From Candidatus Latescibacterota bacterium (lineage in GTDB: Bacteria; Latescibacterota; MWCZ01), in NCBI GenBank assembly GCA_022706085.1, contig JAKJDF010000004.1:62001-126000 (forward strand): 64,000 bases of DNA. Reading direction: 5' to 3'. Of the stretch, positions 37,167-46,459 are shown in pieces (the first letter of the stretch is position 1; each line of letters begins with the position of its first letter). A program made the position numbers and the translations under genes. The notes beneath the pieces are model-generated. The model did not search any database, was not told the origin of the DNA, and saw only the letters and a list, made by a program, of their open reading frames with translations.

Positions 37167-38057
37167 ATGCGCGTCGCGTGTATTATAAACCCGCGCGCGG
37201 GAAGGCGCCCTCATCCGGAAAGCGTGATTGCGGAGCTGCGCCGTGCTGCCGCCAGGCGTGGGTGGGAGCTTCGTACCGTAACAACTCATGGGCCGGGCGA
37301 GGCGACCGAAATCGCACGATCACTCGTTCCCGGCAATGACATCATCATTGCCGCCGGCGGCGATGGAACGGTACACGAAGTATCCGCGGCGCTGATCGGA
37401 ACACAGGTAGCCCTCGCAGTCATCCCCTGCGGTTCCGGCAACGGATTCGCGAGATCCTTCAGAATCCCGTTGGATCCGCTTCGCGCGATTGACTCTCTGA
37501 TTGGCAGCGAACAGATCACCGTTGATGCGGGAACCGTAGAAGGCCGCCATTTTTTTGCGACCGCGGGTATTGGCCTTGACGCAGAAATCAGTCGGCGCTT
37601 TGCCGCGGGGTACCATCGCCGAGGAATCTGGCCATATTTCCGCCACGGATTCGCCGCCTGGGTCGCGTACTGCCCTCAGAAAGTGACCATTCAGTCACGC
37701 AGCATTTCCCTGGTAGCAGAACCTCTCGTGGTTGCCGTTGCGAACACGGAGCAGTACGGCGGCGGAGCGAAAATCGCACCCGGTGCATCTCCGTCTGATG
37801 GCCTTCTGAACATCACCATCGTTGAGGACGGCTCGTTCCTTCGCCTCCTGATCACGTTCCTGAGGCTCTTCACCGGCTCTCTGGACCGCTCACCTCTTGT
37901 TCGGCAAATGACAGCCACGGAGTTCACGATCCATCGCCAGGAACCGGGCCCGTACCACGCGGACGGCGAGCCATTTTACGGACCCCCAGTCCTTCATTTC
38001 TCCGTCGTGCCCCGCGCATTGAGATTGCTCGTACCGGGCAGGACACACCGAGGCTGA
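37167..38057 (+). CDS. Diacylglycerol/sphingosine kinase-like lipid kinase (YegS/DgkB family)
   Basis: 296 residues. N-terminal catalytic domain: ACIINPRAGRR, then IIIAAGGDGTVHEVSAAL, the nucleotide-binding GGDGT motif, then IPCGSGNGFARSF. The C-terminal domain includes FFATAGIGLDAEIS, AVANTEQYGGGAKIAPGA, SDGLLNITIV and YHADGEPF, all standard for the DAGK family. It phosphorylates a lipid such as diacylglycerol at the inner membrane. The ATG at 37167 is used; upstream frame codons overlap the oxidoreductase. It is followed by a DoxX-family gene after about 100 bp. Confidence 0.9.
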   Translation: MRVACIINPRAGRRPHPESVIAELRRAAARRGWELRTVTTHGPGEATEIARSLVPGNDIIIAAGGDGTVHEVSAALIGTQVALAVIPCGSGNGFARSFRIPLDPLRAIDSLIGSEQITVDAGTVEGRHFFATAGIGLDAEISRRFAAGYHRRGIWPYFRHGFAAWVAYCPQKVTIQSRSISLVAEPLVVAVANTEQYGGGAKIAPGASPSDGLLNITIVEDGSFLRLLITFLRLFTGSLDRSPLVRQMTATEFTIHRQEPGPYHADGEPFYGPPVLHFSVVPRALRLLVPGRTHRG

Positions 38058-38160
38058 CGCTTCGCGGAACTCGCGCCTCGTCTTTCAGGTTACTATGGGA
38101 AATCATCAATGATTTGCTGTCCAGGTGGACGCGTCTGCAATGCGGCAGAGGGAGGAAACC

Positions 38161-38607
38161 ATGTTGAAACGGCTGCTGGAGACCGACAAGAATGACGTGG
38201 CGGGGTTTGTGACGAGGGTATTCCTGGGAGTTGTCATGTTCCCCCATGGCGCCCAGAAACTGCTCGGATGGTTCGGCGGGTACGGGTTCTCAGCGACGAT
38301 GGGGTTTTTCGGTTCAATGGGAATTCCACCGGTGTTTGCGTTTCTCGCGATCGTCGCTGAGTTTTTTGGTGCCCTGGGCGTGATTTTCGGTTTTCTCACC
38401 CGGGTAGCAGCGTTCGGCATTGGCATGGTGATGTTGGTAGCCATAACGGCCGTCCACCTGCCCAACGGGTTCTTCGCGCAGCAGAATGGCATCGAGTACA
38501 CACTCATTCTGTTCGGTGTTGCCCTCGCGGTAATGATCAAGGGGGCGGGACGGTGGTCGCTGGACGAGTTGCTGGTGCGTGTTCTGAGTAACCGTACTCA
38601 GAACTGA
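38161..38607 (+). CDS. DoxX family membrane protein
   Basis: 148 residues with four predicted membrane spans. It opens AGFVTRVFLGVVMFPHGAQKLLGWFGG, which includes the conserved H-G-x-Q-K motif of DoxX. Further spans are FAFLAIVAEFFGALGVIFGF, AAFGIGMVMLVAITAVH and EYTLILFGVALAVMI. GGAGGAAACC lies before the ATG. DoxX proteins are linked to thiosulphate oxidation or oxidative-stress membrane complexes, but most are uncharacterised. The coding end and stop codon sit beside a 10-bp perfect hairpin at 38581-38604. No obvious partner gene nearby. Confidence 0.88.
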   Translation: MLKRLLETDKNDVAGFVTRVFLGVVMFPHGAQKLLGWFGGYGFSATMGFFGSMGIPPVFAFLAIVAEFFGALGVIFGFLTRVAAFGIGMVMLVAITAVHLPNGFFAQQNGIEYTLILFGVALAVMIKGAGRWSLDELLVRVLSNRTQN

Positions 38608-38634
38608 GACAGACTCAGCGGTGACAGGGACACG

Positions 38635-38672
38635 TTCGGCGTGGCAACGGGGATGTCCCGCGCCACGCCGAA
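38635..38672 (+). terminator. Possible terminator after doxX-like gene
   Basis: Perfect 11-bp stem (38635-38645 with 38662-38672) around a 16-nt loop that contains a further GGG/CCC pairing. There is no T tract, so it may be a factor-dependent or weak terminator. Confidence 0.5.
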
Positions 38673-38974
38673 TCTCGCTGTGCAATCGCACCGGAGTTTT
38701 GGATCTCAAAAAGGCTTCTTTGCTGGCCAATGTACCGTTTGCACGGCACCTCCCCTGCGTCATTCGCCCGGTTTTGCCCCGACTTTCAAACAATTTCGCC
38801 CCTCCGAACACACTGAAAAACCTTCACCACTTGTTCGCACGGATGTGCCGGCCGTCGGGGCCTTAATCCTGCGCGTTGTCGCCCACCAGTTCTGCGGCCA
38901 ATTCACGGGCGTTGACGTCATCCCCGGATCTCGACCGCGCAACGGAGTTCTGTGGGCCTGCCCTGTCAGATGAC

Positions 38975-39003
38975 TTGACAGCGAACGCATTCATGACTAG
39001 GTT
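38975..39003 (+). promoter_or_regulatory. Possible promoter upstream of the M23 peptidase gene
   Basis: -35 TTGACA (38975-38980), 17-bp spacer, -10-like TAGGTT (38998-39003). The -35 is perfect but the -10 matches poorly. It lies 143 bp before the ATG. Confidence 0.4.
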
Positions 39004-39145
39004 CATTCCGTCTTGCCCGCATGAGGACCGGCAAGGCGATTCAGGAGGAAGGCCGGGCGACTTGACGTACGCTGTATCGTCCCGGTGGGTTGCGCTCAGG
39101 CAGCCTCGTCCCGCGCTCATGCCGCCATAAGTGAAAGGAAACCGA

Positions 39146-40069
39146 ATGGGGTTGCGGCGACTCACGATCATGATTGTGCCGCACAGCCATCAGCGTGTTC
39201 GCGAAATCACCGTTACCGATCGCGCTCTTCTGGTTGGCGGCTTGATCCTGATTGCGATAGTGCTACTGACCCTCACATACGCGATAGGGTTCCACATACG
39301 AACCAGCCAGGCGAAGGCTGTGGAGCGCTTGAAGCAGGAAAACGCGCAACTCGCTTCTCGCTTGCAGGACATGTCCTCCGGGGTAGTAGAGCTGAGGGCT
39401 GAGGTGAGCAACCTGGTGCGCAAAGAGGAGATGCTCCGGGTAATGGCGAACCTCCCTGAGGTGGACAGTGACGTGCGGGCTGCAGGAATCGGCAGCCTCG
39501 ACGTCGATGAGGATCTTTTCTCTTCGGACGATGTTGTTACGGAAGCGGGGCGCCTCGGCATGGAAGTCCACTCGGACATCCAGTCGCTGCTGAATCAAGC
39601 CAAGTTCCAGCGCGAAAGTTTCCGGGAAATAGAGCGCGCGCTCGCCAACAATATCGAGTTCCGTGACCACCTCCCCAGTATTCCTCCAGTTGACCTCGCA
39701 CAGGTATATGTCTCCTCCGTTTTTGGGTATCGCGCCGACCCCTACACGGGGAGGCGACGGATCCACAAAGGCATCGATCTGGCGGGAAGGACAGGCACGA
39801 GCGTCGTTTCTACCGCTGACGGAGTCGTAGCCGACGTATCCTGGGGAGGGTACACCGGGTTGGTTGTGCAGGTCGACCACGGGTACGGGTACAGCACAGT
39901 GTACGGTCACCTTGCGAAAGCACTTGTGCGAGAGGGACAGCGGGTAACAAGAGGACAGACCATCGCGGAACTTGGAAATACGGGCCGGTCAACGGGGCCT
40001 CATCTGCATTACAGTGTGTTCTATCACGGCCGGGCGGTTGATCCCGCGAATTTCTTCTACGTCCAATAG
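39146..40069 (+). CDS. M23-family peptidoglycan endopeptidase, membrane-anchored with coiled coil
   Basis: 307 residues. A cytoplasmic N-terminus is followed by one membrane span (29-49), a coiled-coil or helical stalk (~55-175, e.g. VERLKQENAQLASRLQDM), and a C-terminal M23 LytM domain. Zinc-binding residues are intact: H207 and D211 in RRIHKGIDLAGR, and H286/H288 in GPHLHYSVF. The core phrase VVSTADGVVADVSWGGYTG is standard. This architecture matches NlpD/MepM-type cell-wall remodelling enzymes. The ATG at 39146 follows AAAGGAAACCG. It is convergent with cysS, whose 3' end overlaps its terminator. Confidence 0.93.
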   Translation: MGLRRLTIMIVPHSHQRVREITVTDRALLVGGLILIAIVLLTLTYAIGFHIRTSQAKAVERLKQENAQLASRLQDMSSGVVELRAEVSNLVRKEEMLRVMANLPEVDSDVRAAGIGSLDVDEDLFSSDDVVTEAGRLGMEVHSDIQSLLNQAKFQRESFREIERALANNIEFRDHLPSIPPVDLAQVYVSSVFGYRADPYTGRRRIHKGIDLAGRTGTSVVSTADGVVADVSWGGYTGLVVQVDHGYGYSTVYGHLAKALVREGQRVTRGQTIAELGNTGRSTGPHLHYSVFYHGRAVDPANFFYVQ

Positions 40070-40078
40070 CAGCGCCTC

Positions 40079-41530
40079 TCACAGGCGAGCCCACGTGGTT
40101 CGCCCTTTTTCATCTTTCAACACAATCCCCGCTTCTGCGAGCATCTGGCGTATCTCGTCCGCCATTGCATACTGCTTTTCTTTCCTCAGTTTTTCGCGAA
40201 CCTGGATCAGCACCTGCATTATCTGATCCGTCAGGTCCTCACTTCCCGCGGCCCGTTCTTTCAGCCTCAAGCCCAGAACGCCTTCGCCCAGTTCGCGAAA
40301 CTCCGCCATCAGCCGTTCAAGGGTATCTCTGGTTGCCGGATTCGGCGCCGAAAGAACGCTGTTGGCCAGCCTTACCAATGAAAAAAGCTGTGCGACTGCT
40401 TCGGCCGTGTTGAAGTCATCGTCCATCGCAACCGTGAATCTGCGGCGTATCTCTGCCAGCTCGGCAGTTGTCTCACGATCCGCCGAACCTTCTGGAGCGC
40501 CCGGCAGGCGCTGAGACAACGCCTGCACCGCGGCGGAGAGCCGTGCCATACCCTTCTCCGCACTGTTCAGCGCTTCGTCGCTGAAGTCCGTTACTGAACG
40601 GTAATGGCTCATCAGGACAAACAGCCTCAGCGCCTCAGGGCTGATCCTCTGCAGCATTTCCTTGATCGTAACGAAATTGCCGAGGCTTTTTCCCATTTTC
40701 TGCCCGTTGATGGTGAGCATGTTGTTGTGCAGCCAGTAGCGCACAAAAGGTTTGCCCGTTGCTGCTTCCGACTGCGCGATTTCGCACTCATGGTGCGGAA
40801 ACTGGTTCTCCAATCCGCCCCCGTGGATGTCGAATGTCTCGCCGAGGTACTTCATCGACATGGCGGAACATTCGAGATGCCACCCCGGAAAACCTCTGCC
40901 CCACGGGCTATCCCATACCATCAGATGACCCGGTTCCGCCTTTTTCCAGAGCGCAAAGTCCGCGGGGTTCCTTTTCTCGATGTTGACAGCCACGCGGGCG
41001 CCTTCCTCAAGCTCTTCCACGCGCCGCCCCGAAAGTTTTCCATAGCCGCTGAACTGATCAACCGAAAAATAGACCGATCCGTTTGAGACGTAGGCCACCC
41101 CTGCGTCCAGCAAACGCTGGATCAGTGCGATCTGCTCCGGAATGTGACCCGAAGCAAGGCAGATTATGTCCGGCCATTGTACGTTGAGCGCGGCCATGTC
41201 ATCGAAATAGCTCATCATGTAATGGGTAACGACTTCCATCGGTTCGATCCGTTCCAGGGCTGCCTTTTTGGCGATCTTGTCCTCGCCCTGGTCCTCGTCG
41301 TTGTCCGTCATGTGCCCAACATCAGTAATGTTCTGGACGTACCGGACCTTGTACCCCAGAAAGCGCAGGTACCTGACAATCACATCAAACGAGATGTAGG
41401 CCTTCGCGTGCCCCAGATGGGAGTCACCGTACACGGTCGGTCCGCACACATAGATGCCGACTCTGCCCGGTACAATCGGCTCGAAGATTTCCTTGGTCCG
41501 GGTAAGGCTGTTGTACACCTGAAGACTCAT
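40079..41530 (-). CDS. cysS: Cysteinyl-tRNA synthetase
   Basis: 483 residues, usual length. It attaches cysteine to tRNA-Cys. The class I signatures are present: HIGH-type HLGH (38-41) in [17 protein letters not shown] and KMSKS-type KMGKS in [14 protein letters not shown]. Zinc/cysteine-recognition residues include C29 and the cluster WHLECSAMS and [12 protein letters not shown]. The ATG at 41530 overlaps the stop of the DedA gene by 4 nt, so the two are translationally coupled. It is convergent with the M23 peptidase, and the terminator of that gene lies inside its last codons. Confidence 0.98.
   Translation of the reverse strand: MSLQVYNSLTRTKEIFEPIVPGRVGIYVCGPTVYGDSHLGHAKAYISFDVIVRYLRFLGYKVRYVQNITDVGHMTDNDEDQGEDKIAKKAALERIEPMEVVTHYMMSYFDDMAALNVQWPDIICLASGHIPEQIALIQRLLDAGVAYVSNGSVYFSVDQFSGYGKLSGRRVEELEEGARVAVNIEKRNPADFALWKKAEPGHLMVWDSPWGRGFPGWHLECSAMSMKYLGETFDIHGGGLENQFPHHECEIAQSEAATGKPFVRYWLHNNMLTINGQKMGKSLGNFVTIKEMLQRISPEALRLFVLMSHYRSVTDFSDEALNSAEKGMARLSAAVQALSQRLPGAPEGSADRETTAELAEIRRRFTVAMDDDFNTAEAVAQLFSLVRLANSVLSAPNPATRDTLERLMAEFRELGEGVLGLRLKERAAGSEDLTDQIMQVLIQVREKLRKEKQYAMADEIRQMLAEAGIVLKDEKGRTTWARL
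40084..40110 (+). terminator. Terminator of the M23 gene embedded in cysS 3' end
   Basis: 8-bp stem (40084-40091 with 40097-40104, one G-T pair), 5-nt loop, then C and TTTTT on the plus strand. It starts 14 bp after the M23 stop codon and lies within the last codons of the convergent cysS gene. Confidence 0.8.
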
Positions 41531-42168
41531 TGCGGATTCTCTCCATGCAGAATTGGACGCCGGTGGCGGCGCGTTCTCCACCACCATGCGGATACTCCAA
41601 GCGCCACGGCTACGAGCAACGCGCCCAAACAGGTATTGTAGCGGCTGACGATTTCCACCGCCCGCTCCCAGTTCTCCCCCGCGAGAAGCCCCCCCCAGAT
41701 GAGAAGGCCGTTCCAGGCGAATATGCTGAACACTGCAGCCGGAATCACCTGCCACGCGGGCATTCGAAGCAACCCGACGGTAATCGAAACAACCGAACGA
41801 AGACCCGGAAGAAATCGGTTCGCCAAAACCACAAGAACACCTCGCCGGCGACACAGCCGTTCCGCCAGCGCGATCCGTGGCGTCGAACGTTGTACCCACC
41901 TGAGGCGCGAAAGCACGCCACGCCCGTATGTTCGCCCGAGCACGTAAAGGCCGAGAAACCCGGAGGTGCTTCCCGCCACCGTTGCCCAGATGACCGGCCA
42001 AAGATCGAGCGAGCCGCGACCAACCAGGTATGCACCGAAAACCGTCACCGTATCACCCGGTACCGGCGGGAACAGATTCTCAATCACTGCACTGAGAAAC
42101 AGGATGGCATACGCTTCTGCGGGATGATGCGCGGCAAGTTGATGCAGCCAGAATGTGAATTCGCTCAA
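41527..42168 (-). CDS. DedA-family membrane protein
   Basis: 213 residues. The opening YAILFLSAVIENLFPPVPGDTV matches the DedA signature with the acidic residue and the P-P-x-P motif. Also seen are VAGSTSGFLGLYVLGRTYG and the arginine-bearing element ANRFLPGLRSVVSITVGLLRM. About five membrane segments, plus a basic C-terminus (WWWRTRRHRRP). DedA proteins act as undecaprenyl phosphate or lipid flippases and support membrane homeostasis; specific substrate unknown. Its stop overlaps the cysS start by 4 nt, so it precedes cysS in an operon. Confidence 0.9.
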   Translation of the reverse strand: MSEFTFWLHQLAAHHPAEAYAILFLSAVIENLFPPVPGDTVTVFGAYLVGRGSLDLWPVIWATVAGSTSGFLGLYVLGRTYGRGVLSRLRWVQRSTPRIALAERLCRRRGVLVVLANRFLPGLRSVVSITVGLLRMPAWQVIPAAVFSIFAWNGLLIWGGLLAGENWERAVEIVSRYNTCLGALLVAVALGVSAWWWRTRRHRRPILHGENPQ

Positions 42169-42317
42169 ACAACCGGCTCCCGTTTCGAACCTTCGTCATA
42201 CCACGATGCGTTCCGTTAACAAAGGTAACTACAGGACGGGTCGCCTTGACACACTCCTTCGCGATTGCGTGCTTCAGTTTGCCCCTCCTCAAACACCTCC
42301 AGAAAAAGGAGACACCG

Positions 42318-42812
42318 ATGAACCCGACACGTTTTCTCGAGCATGTGGACAGGACGTACAAACCGGCGCCTGTACTTCTGGGCCTGATTCCAGTCGAACG
42401 GTTGGACTGGGCACCGGCGACCAACATGATGACAATCCGGGAGCTGATTCATCATCTTTCGGCGCGAACTGGCGTGCACGGATTGGTGACCGGTGACTTC
42501 GACCCATCCCGGTGCTGGGGCGACAACGATGACCCTGCTTCTACTACGCCGGAAAGAGCCAGGGAAAGGTTGGCCATAGCCGTCGAAGAGGTCAAGAACT
42601 CATTGTCCAGGGTCAGCATCGAAGACTGGGAACACCGAGTAGTCGAGATGCCGTGGGGCGTGAAAGGAACTCTCGAAACGATGGCGTACGCAACGATAAT
42701 AGAGCACTTCTTGAACCACAAGATGCAGCTTTTTCTGTACCTGAAACTGCTGGGCATCCCGGTGGATACCGGCACGCTCTATTTTGGACTGCCTCCGGGC
42801 CAGCAGCACTGA
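42318..42812 (+). CDS. DinB/YfiT-like four-helix-bundle protein
   Basis: 164 residues. It begins NPTRFLEHVDRTYKPAPVLL and continues with ERLDWAPATNMMTIRELIHH (the conserved HLxxH-like metal site region of DinB), then a long helix and TMAYATIIEHFLNHKMQLFLYLKLLG, the second histidine cluster. DinB-superfamily proteins bind a divalent metal with three histidines and often serve as thiol transferases or stress proteins. AAAAGGAG lies upstream of the ATG. It is divergent from the DedA-cysS operon. Function not determined from sequence alone. Confidence 0.8.
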   Translation: MNPTRFLEHVDRTYKPAPVLLGLIPVERLDWAPATNMMTIRELIHHLSARTGVHGLVTGDFDPSRCWGDNDDPASTTPERARERLAIAVEEVKNSLSRVSIEDWEHRVVEMPWGVKGTLETMAYATIIEHFLNHKMQLFLYLKLLGIPVDTGTLYFGLPPGQQH

Positions 42813-42957
42813 CCGGCGGCCCACCGGTCAAATACCTGGTCGGCGCGCAGAACGCCCAACCCGAACGTAGCGATGTTTGGAAAAATCGAGGGCTCCCCGC
42901 TACCTTTTTTCCAGCCCGCGCGAAGGAAAAACTCGGTCTTTCTTCAAGGATTGGCGA

Positions 42958-43704
42958 ATGGCGAAAATGATCAGAGTCGCTGGCATTCAGATGGCGGTAT
43001 CCGCCGATCTTGACACCAATCTTCCGAAAATCCTCCGCAACCTGTCCACCGCCGCCGAGGAGGGGGCGCAGTTCGTGTTGTTTCCCGAAATGTCGCTCAG
43101 CGGTTATCACGGGAACTACGACTTCGAGAAGGTGAAGGGCGCCGTGGAGACGATCCGCGCCGCGCTGCCCAAGTTGCGCGTCGGGGCAATCATTTCGACG
43201 GGGTGGAGAGAAGGAGGAGAGGCGTTCATCCAGCAGCGGGCGTACGACGAGAACGGGGAATTGCTGGGCACCCATGAGAAGATGATTCCCACTGGCATTG
43301 ATGGGCAATCCGGCGACCGTGCGTTCTGTGTTCCGGGTAAGGAACTCCGCACATTTGAGTGGCACGGAATTACCTGCGGAATGCTCATCTGTAACGACAT
43401 GTGGGCTACACCTGGTTGTGGGCCCCACAAGGACGTCCGCCTTATGTACCAGCTTGGTCAGAAGGGCGCGAAGATCGTGTTCCACAGCATCAATTCGGGT
43501 GCGGGCGCCCGGCATACGCCCTACCATGAGTCCAATATCTCCCTGCGCGCAGAGGAAAGCCACATGTACGTGTGCACGGCAAACGCCGCTCACCCGGATC
43601 GCGGCATCAACTGCTCCAGCGGCGCGGTGGCGCCCGACGGGCAATGGGTCACCAGGTTGCACCGCGTGGGAGAGGGGCGTTACCACGCAGTGCTTACCCT
43701 GTGA
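42958..43704 (+). CDS. Carbon-nitrogen hydrolase (nitrilase superfamily), copy 1
   Basis: 248 residues. The catalytic triad is visible: E44 in LFPEMSLSGY, K108 in GTHEKMIPT and C145 in MLICNDMW. Such enzymes hydrolyse nitriles, amides or carbamoyl compounds via a thioester at the cysteine. It begins MAKMIRVAGIQMAV, with AAGGA 7 nt before the ATG. It sits 23 bp before a phosphohexomutase gene on the same strand. A second family member lies at 48467. The precise amidase substrate cannot be assigned. Confidence 0.9.
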   Translation: MAKMIRVAGIQMAVSADLDTNLPKILRNLSTAAEEGAQFVLFPEMSLSGYHGNYDFEKVKGAVETIRAALPKLRVGAIISTGWREGGEAFIQQRAYDENGELLGTHEKMIPTGIDGQSGDRAFCVPGKELRTFEWHGITCGMLICNDMWATPGCGPHKDVRLMYQLGQKGAKIVFHSINSGAGARHTPYHESNISLRAEESHMYVCTANAAHPDRGINCSSGAVAPDGQWVTRLHRVGEGRYHAVLTL

Positions 43705-43727
43705 CGAAATCCAGAAGGGCTGTACTC

Positions 43728-45107
43728 ATGAACCCGAACATATTCCGTGAGTACGATATCCGTGGGCTTCACGAAACCGATCTGACCACTGACCTTACCA
43801 CGCGGATCGGCAGAGCGCTTGGAACGGAGCTGATCAGGCGCGGCGAATCGTCGCTCTGTGTGGGGCGTGACGTGCGCCCCTCCGGCATGAGGTTGCGCCA
43901 GGCGCTCGTGGAGGGATTGCTGAGCACCGGAATATCTGTGCTCGATCTCGGTGTCGTGCCAACCCCTGCTCTCTATTTCGGCATTCTTCATCTGAAAACG
44001 GGCGGCGGTGTCCAGATCACGGGAAGTCATAACCCGCCTGAGTTCAACGGGTTCAAAATGTGCCACGGCCTTTCCGCGATCTATGGTGAACAGATTCAAA
44101 GTCTCCGCCGTTTGATTGAAACATCGAATTTCGAGAAGGGCGCCGGGCAGTACCGCGAAGAGGACATTCGCTCGGCCTACACATCCGACATACTTCAGCG
44201 CACGGCGATATCACGGCGGCTCCGCGTGGTTATCGATGCCGGAAATGGATGCGCAGGTGAGATCGCCCCCGCGATTTTTCGGAGCCTCGGATGTGAAGTC
44301 ATCCCGCTCTTCTGTGAGGTCGATGGTACGTTTCCGAACCACCTGCCGGACCCGACAGTTGCGAGGTACATGCGCGACCTCATCTCCAAAGTGAAAGAAA
44401 CCGGCGCGGATATCGGTATCGGGTACGACGGCGATGCTGACCGGATCGGTGTGGTTGACGACAAAGGTCGGATAGTAGAGGGGGACAGGCTCCTGGCCCT
44501 TTTCGCACGCGACGTTCTTACACGGGTCCCGGGAGCCGAGATCATTTTCGACGTGAAATGCTCACAGGCATTGCCTGAAGATATCGTCCGGCACGGCGGG
44601 AAGCCGGTGATGTGGAAAACGGGCCATTCGCTTATCAAAGCGAAGATGAAAGAGACCGGGGCACCTCTTGCCGGTGAGATGTCCGGTCACATTTTCTTCA
44701 GTGAAGGCTTCCACGGCTACGACGACGCAATTTACTGCTCCGCAAGGTTGGCCGGCATTCTTGCGGCAGGCGGACAACCCATGTCTGTCCTCGCCGACGC
44801 CGTGCCCCGTTTCGTGAGCACGCCGGAAATCAGGGTACCCGCAACCGATGAACAGAAATTCGCAGTGGTGTCTGCGCTTGCGGAGCACTTCAAACGCGAC
44901 CACGAAGTCATAGATATTGACGGCGCGCGCGTTCTCTTCGGCGACGGTTGGGGACTCGTGCGCGCCTCCAACACGCAGCCGGTTATCGTCATGCGCTTTG
45001 AGGCGAAAACGGAAAACCGGTTGAAAGAGATCGCGGACACGATTCTGACTGAACTGAGACGGCATCCGTCGGTCGATTTGTCCGATGTCTCACTCGACGC
45101 AACGTGA
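43728..45107 (+). CDS. Phosphomannomutase/phosphoglucomutase
   Basis: 459 residues. It opens NIFREYDIRGLH, then the catalytic serine S100 in GVQITGSHNPPEFNGFK, the metal-binding DGDADR loop at 234-239, the sugar-binding GEMSGHIFF, and the phosphate-binding RASNTQP near the C-terminus. This matches the AlgC/ManB-type bifunctional family, interconverting hexose-1- and hexose-6-phosphates for surface polysaccharide or storage metabolism. It follows the nitrilase gene closely and is followed after 14 bp by a TIM-barrel isomerase. Sugar preference (mannose versus glucose) cannot be decided from sequence. Confidence 0.96.
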   Translation: MNPNIFREYDIRGLHETDLTTDLTTRIGRALGTELIRRGESSLCVGRDVRPSGMRLRQALVEGLLSTGISVLDLGVVPTPALYFGILHLKTGGGVQITGSHNPPEFNGFKMCHGLSAIYGEQIQSLRRLIETSNFEKGAGQYREEDIRSAYTSDILQRTAISRRLRVVIDAGNGCAGEIAPAIFRSLGCEVIPLFCEVDGTFPNHLPDPTVARYMRDLISKVKETGADIGIGYDGDADRIGVVDDKGRIVEGDRLLALFARDVLTRVPGAEIIFDVKCSQALPEDIVRHGGKPVMWKTGHSLIKAKMKETGAPLAGEMSGHIFFSEGFHGYDDAIYCSARLAGILAAGGQPMSVLADAVPRFVSTPEIRVPATDEQKFAVVSALAEHFKRDHEVIDIDGARVLFGDGWGLVRASNTQPVIVMRFEAKTENRLKEIADTILTELRRHPSVDLSDVSLDAT

Positions 45108-45121
45108 GTTTGGAGGGTAGT

Positions 45122-45928
45122 GTGGCAAAGAGGCTGGTGGGATGCGCAATAGGAAACCTGCGCAACGGGCCCGCTGCGGAACGTCTGGGAGCAATCAGGT
45201 TTTTCGGGGTGGAGTGCATCGAGGCACAATTCGACATTGATGCCTTCGACGCCGATGATGAACCATTCATGCGCGCGGCGAGAGACCAGTTCAACCAGGT
45301 ACAACTTTCGGTGTGGAGCGTTCATGCACCCTTTGGGCCTGAGGTGGACCTGTCATCTCCCGACACAGCGATTCGAACGCGCGGCATCGCCGCCGCAAAA
45401 AGGGCCGCACGCGGCGCGGCCTATCTGGGAGCGGGCGTGATGGTGGTTCACTGCGGTGATCGCTGTGGCAGCGATCGGGATCATCAGGGGCCGCTCATAA
45501 GGTCCGAGGATGCACTGTCTGAGATTGTGACGGCATGCGACGAAATCAACGTTCGGATCGCACTGGAGAACCTCCCGCCCGACCATCTCACGTGCGAAGC
45601 CGAAGAGCTGATGTCTGTGGCAACCGCATTTCCCGCCGACCGTGTCGGCGTGTGCCTCGATACCGGCCATGCAAATATCGCAGGCACGCTGCATTCCCTC
45701 ATGGATACCGTTTCATCACGGATAATAACAGTCCACCTGCATGATAACGATGGAAGCGGAGATCAGCACCTTGTTCCGGGCGGCGGAACGATTGACTGGC
45801 AAGCAGTGCGCTCGGCACTGGATTCGTCACCGTACGAGGGGCCGCTCATGTTCGAGGTTGATCGCCCGGGAGCATATTCCGAGATGATGATAGATGTGAT
45901 GAAAACTGCGGCGTGGCTCGCGCGCTGA
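45122..45928 (+). CDS. Sugar phosphate isomerase/epimerase-like TIM barrel
   Basis: 268 residues of the xylose-isomerase-like (AP-endonuclease type 2) superfamily. Conserved metal-binding elements include VHCGDR, RIALENLPP (glutamate ligand), VGVCLDTGHANIAGT (Asp and His ligands), IITVHLHDNDG and the terminal MFEVDRPG. The GTG at 45122 is used because GGAGG lies 5 nt upstream; another GTG at 45104 is possible. These enzymes isomerise or epimerise sugars or inositols, often beside Gfo/Idh/MocA genes. Here it follows a phosphohexomutase. Substrate unknown. Confidence 0.88.
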   Translation: MAKRLVGCAIGNLRNGPAAERLGAIRFFGVECIEAQFDIDAFDADDEPFMRAARDQFNQVQLSVWSVHAPFGPEVDLSSPDTAIRTRGIAAAKRAARGAAYLGAGVMVVHCGDRCGSDRDHQGPLIRSEDALSEIVTACDEINVRIALENLPPDHLTCEAEELMSVATAFPADRVGVCLDTGHANIAGTLHSLMDTVSSRIITVHLHDNDGSGDQHLVPGGGTIDWQAVRSALDSSPYEGPLMFEVDRPGAYSEMMIDVMKTAAWLAR

Positions 45929-45956
45929 ACAGGAATGCCTTCCCTCGGAGAAAGTA

Positions 45957-46448
45957 GTGACTATGGACACACCCGGGGTCATTATCCGCCCTTACGAAAC
46001 CAGTGACGTTGAAGTCATCAAAGAGATCACGGTCGAAGCTTTCGAACGGGTTTCCATAGACAAAAACATCGAGGACCGTTTCGGCAAACTGGGCGGCACC
46101 GACTGGCGTGAACGCAAAGCCAAACACATCGACGATGACATCGCCGCAAACCCGGAGGGGGTTCTTGTCGCCGAGTACCGGGGCGAGGTAGTCGGTTATG
46201 TAACGATTACTCTCGACGCGCGAACCCGGCTGGGCAGGATTCCCAACCTTGCGGTGAAAGCCGGGCTGCGCGGGCTCGGAATCGGGAGCAAGCTCATCGA
46301 AGCCGCCTGCGAGTACATGAAATTCCGCGGCATGACGCACGGTAAGATCGAAACGCTGGACCAGAACGAGGTCGGGCTCCATCTCTACCCCAAAATGGGC
46401 TTCGAAGAGGTGGCACGACAGGTACATTTCGTGAAGAAGCTTTCCTAG
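45957..46448 (+). CDS. GNAT-family N-acetyltransferase
   Basis: 163 residues of the GCN5-related fold. The acetyl-CoA-binding motif A is NLAVKAGLRGLGIGSKLIEAA (R/Q-x-x-G-x-G/A type), preceded by the strand GYVTITLDARTRLGRI and followed by GLHLYPKMGFEEVARQVHF, typical motif B. It would transfer an acetyl group to an amine of a small molecule or protein. The GTG at 45957 fits the ribosome-binding site GGAG 6 nt upstream; ATG at 45963 is an alternative. It lies in the same run of plus-strand genes as the TIM-barrel gene. Acceptor unknown. Confidence 0.88.
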   Translation: MTMDTPGVIIRPYETSDVEVIKEITVEAFERVSIDKNIEDRFGKLGGTDWRERKAKHIDDDIAANPEGVLVAEYRGEVVGYVTITLDARTRLGRIPNLAVKAGLRGLGIGSKLIEAACEYMKFRGMTHGKIETLDQNEVGLHLYPKMGFEEVARQVHFVKKLS

Positions 46449-46459
46449 CGGAGACACCC

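Larger units (their letters stand above)
38608..39145. other. Intergenic region before the M23 peptidase gene
   Basis: About 540 bp without a convincing gene; open frames on both strands are unlike any family and lack ribosome-binding sites. It holds an 11-bp hairpin (38635-38645 with 38662-38672) that may terminate the DoxX transcript, and a possible promoter at 38975. Otherwise I see nothing. Confidence 0.5.

Noticed and set aside
38863-39171. 102-residue minus-strand frame in the gap before the M23 gene
   Set aside because: No ribosome-binding site, Arg/Ser-rich composition and no family; overlaps the M23 start.
42613-43686. 357-residue minus-strand frame
   Set aside because: Antisense to the DinB and nitrilase genes, which have catalytic residues on the plus strand.
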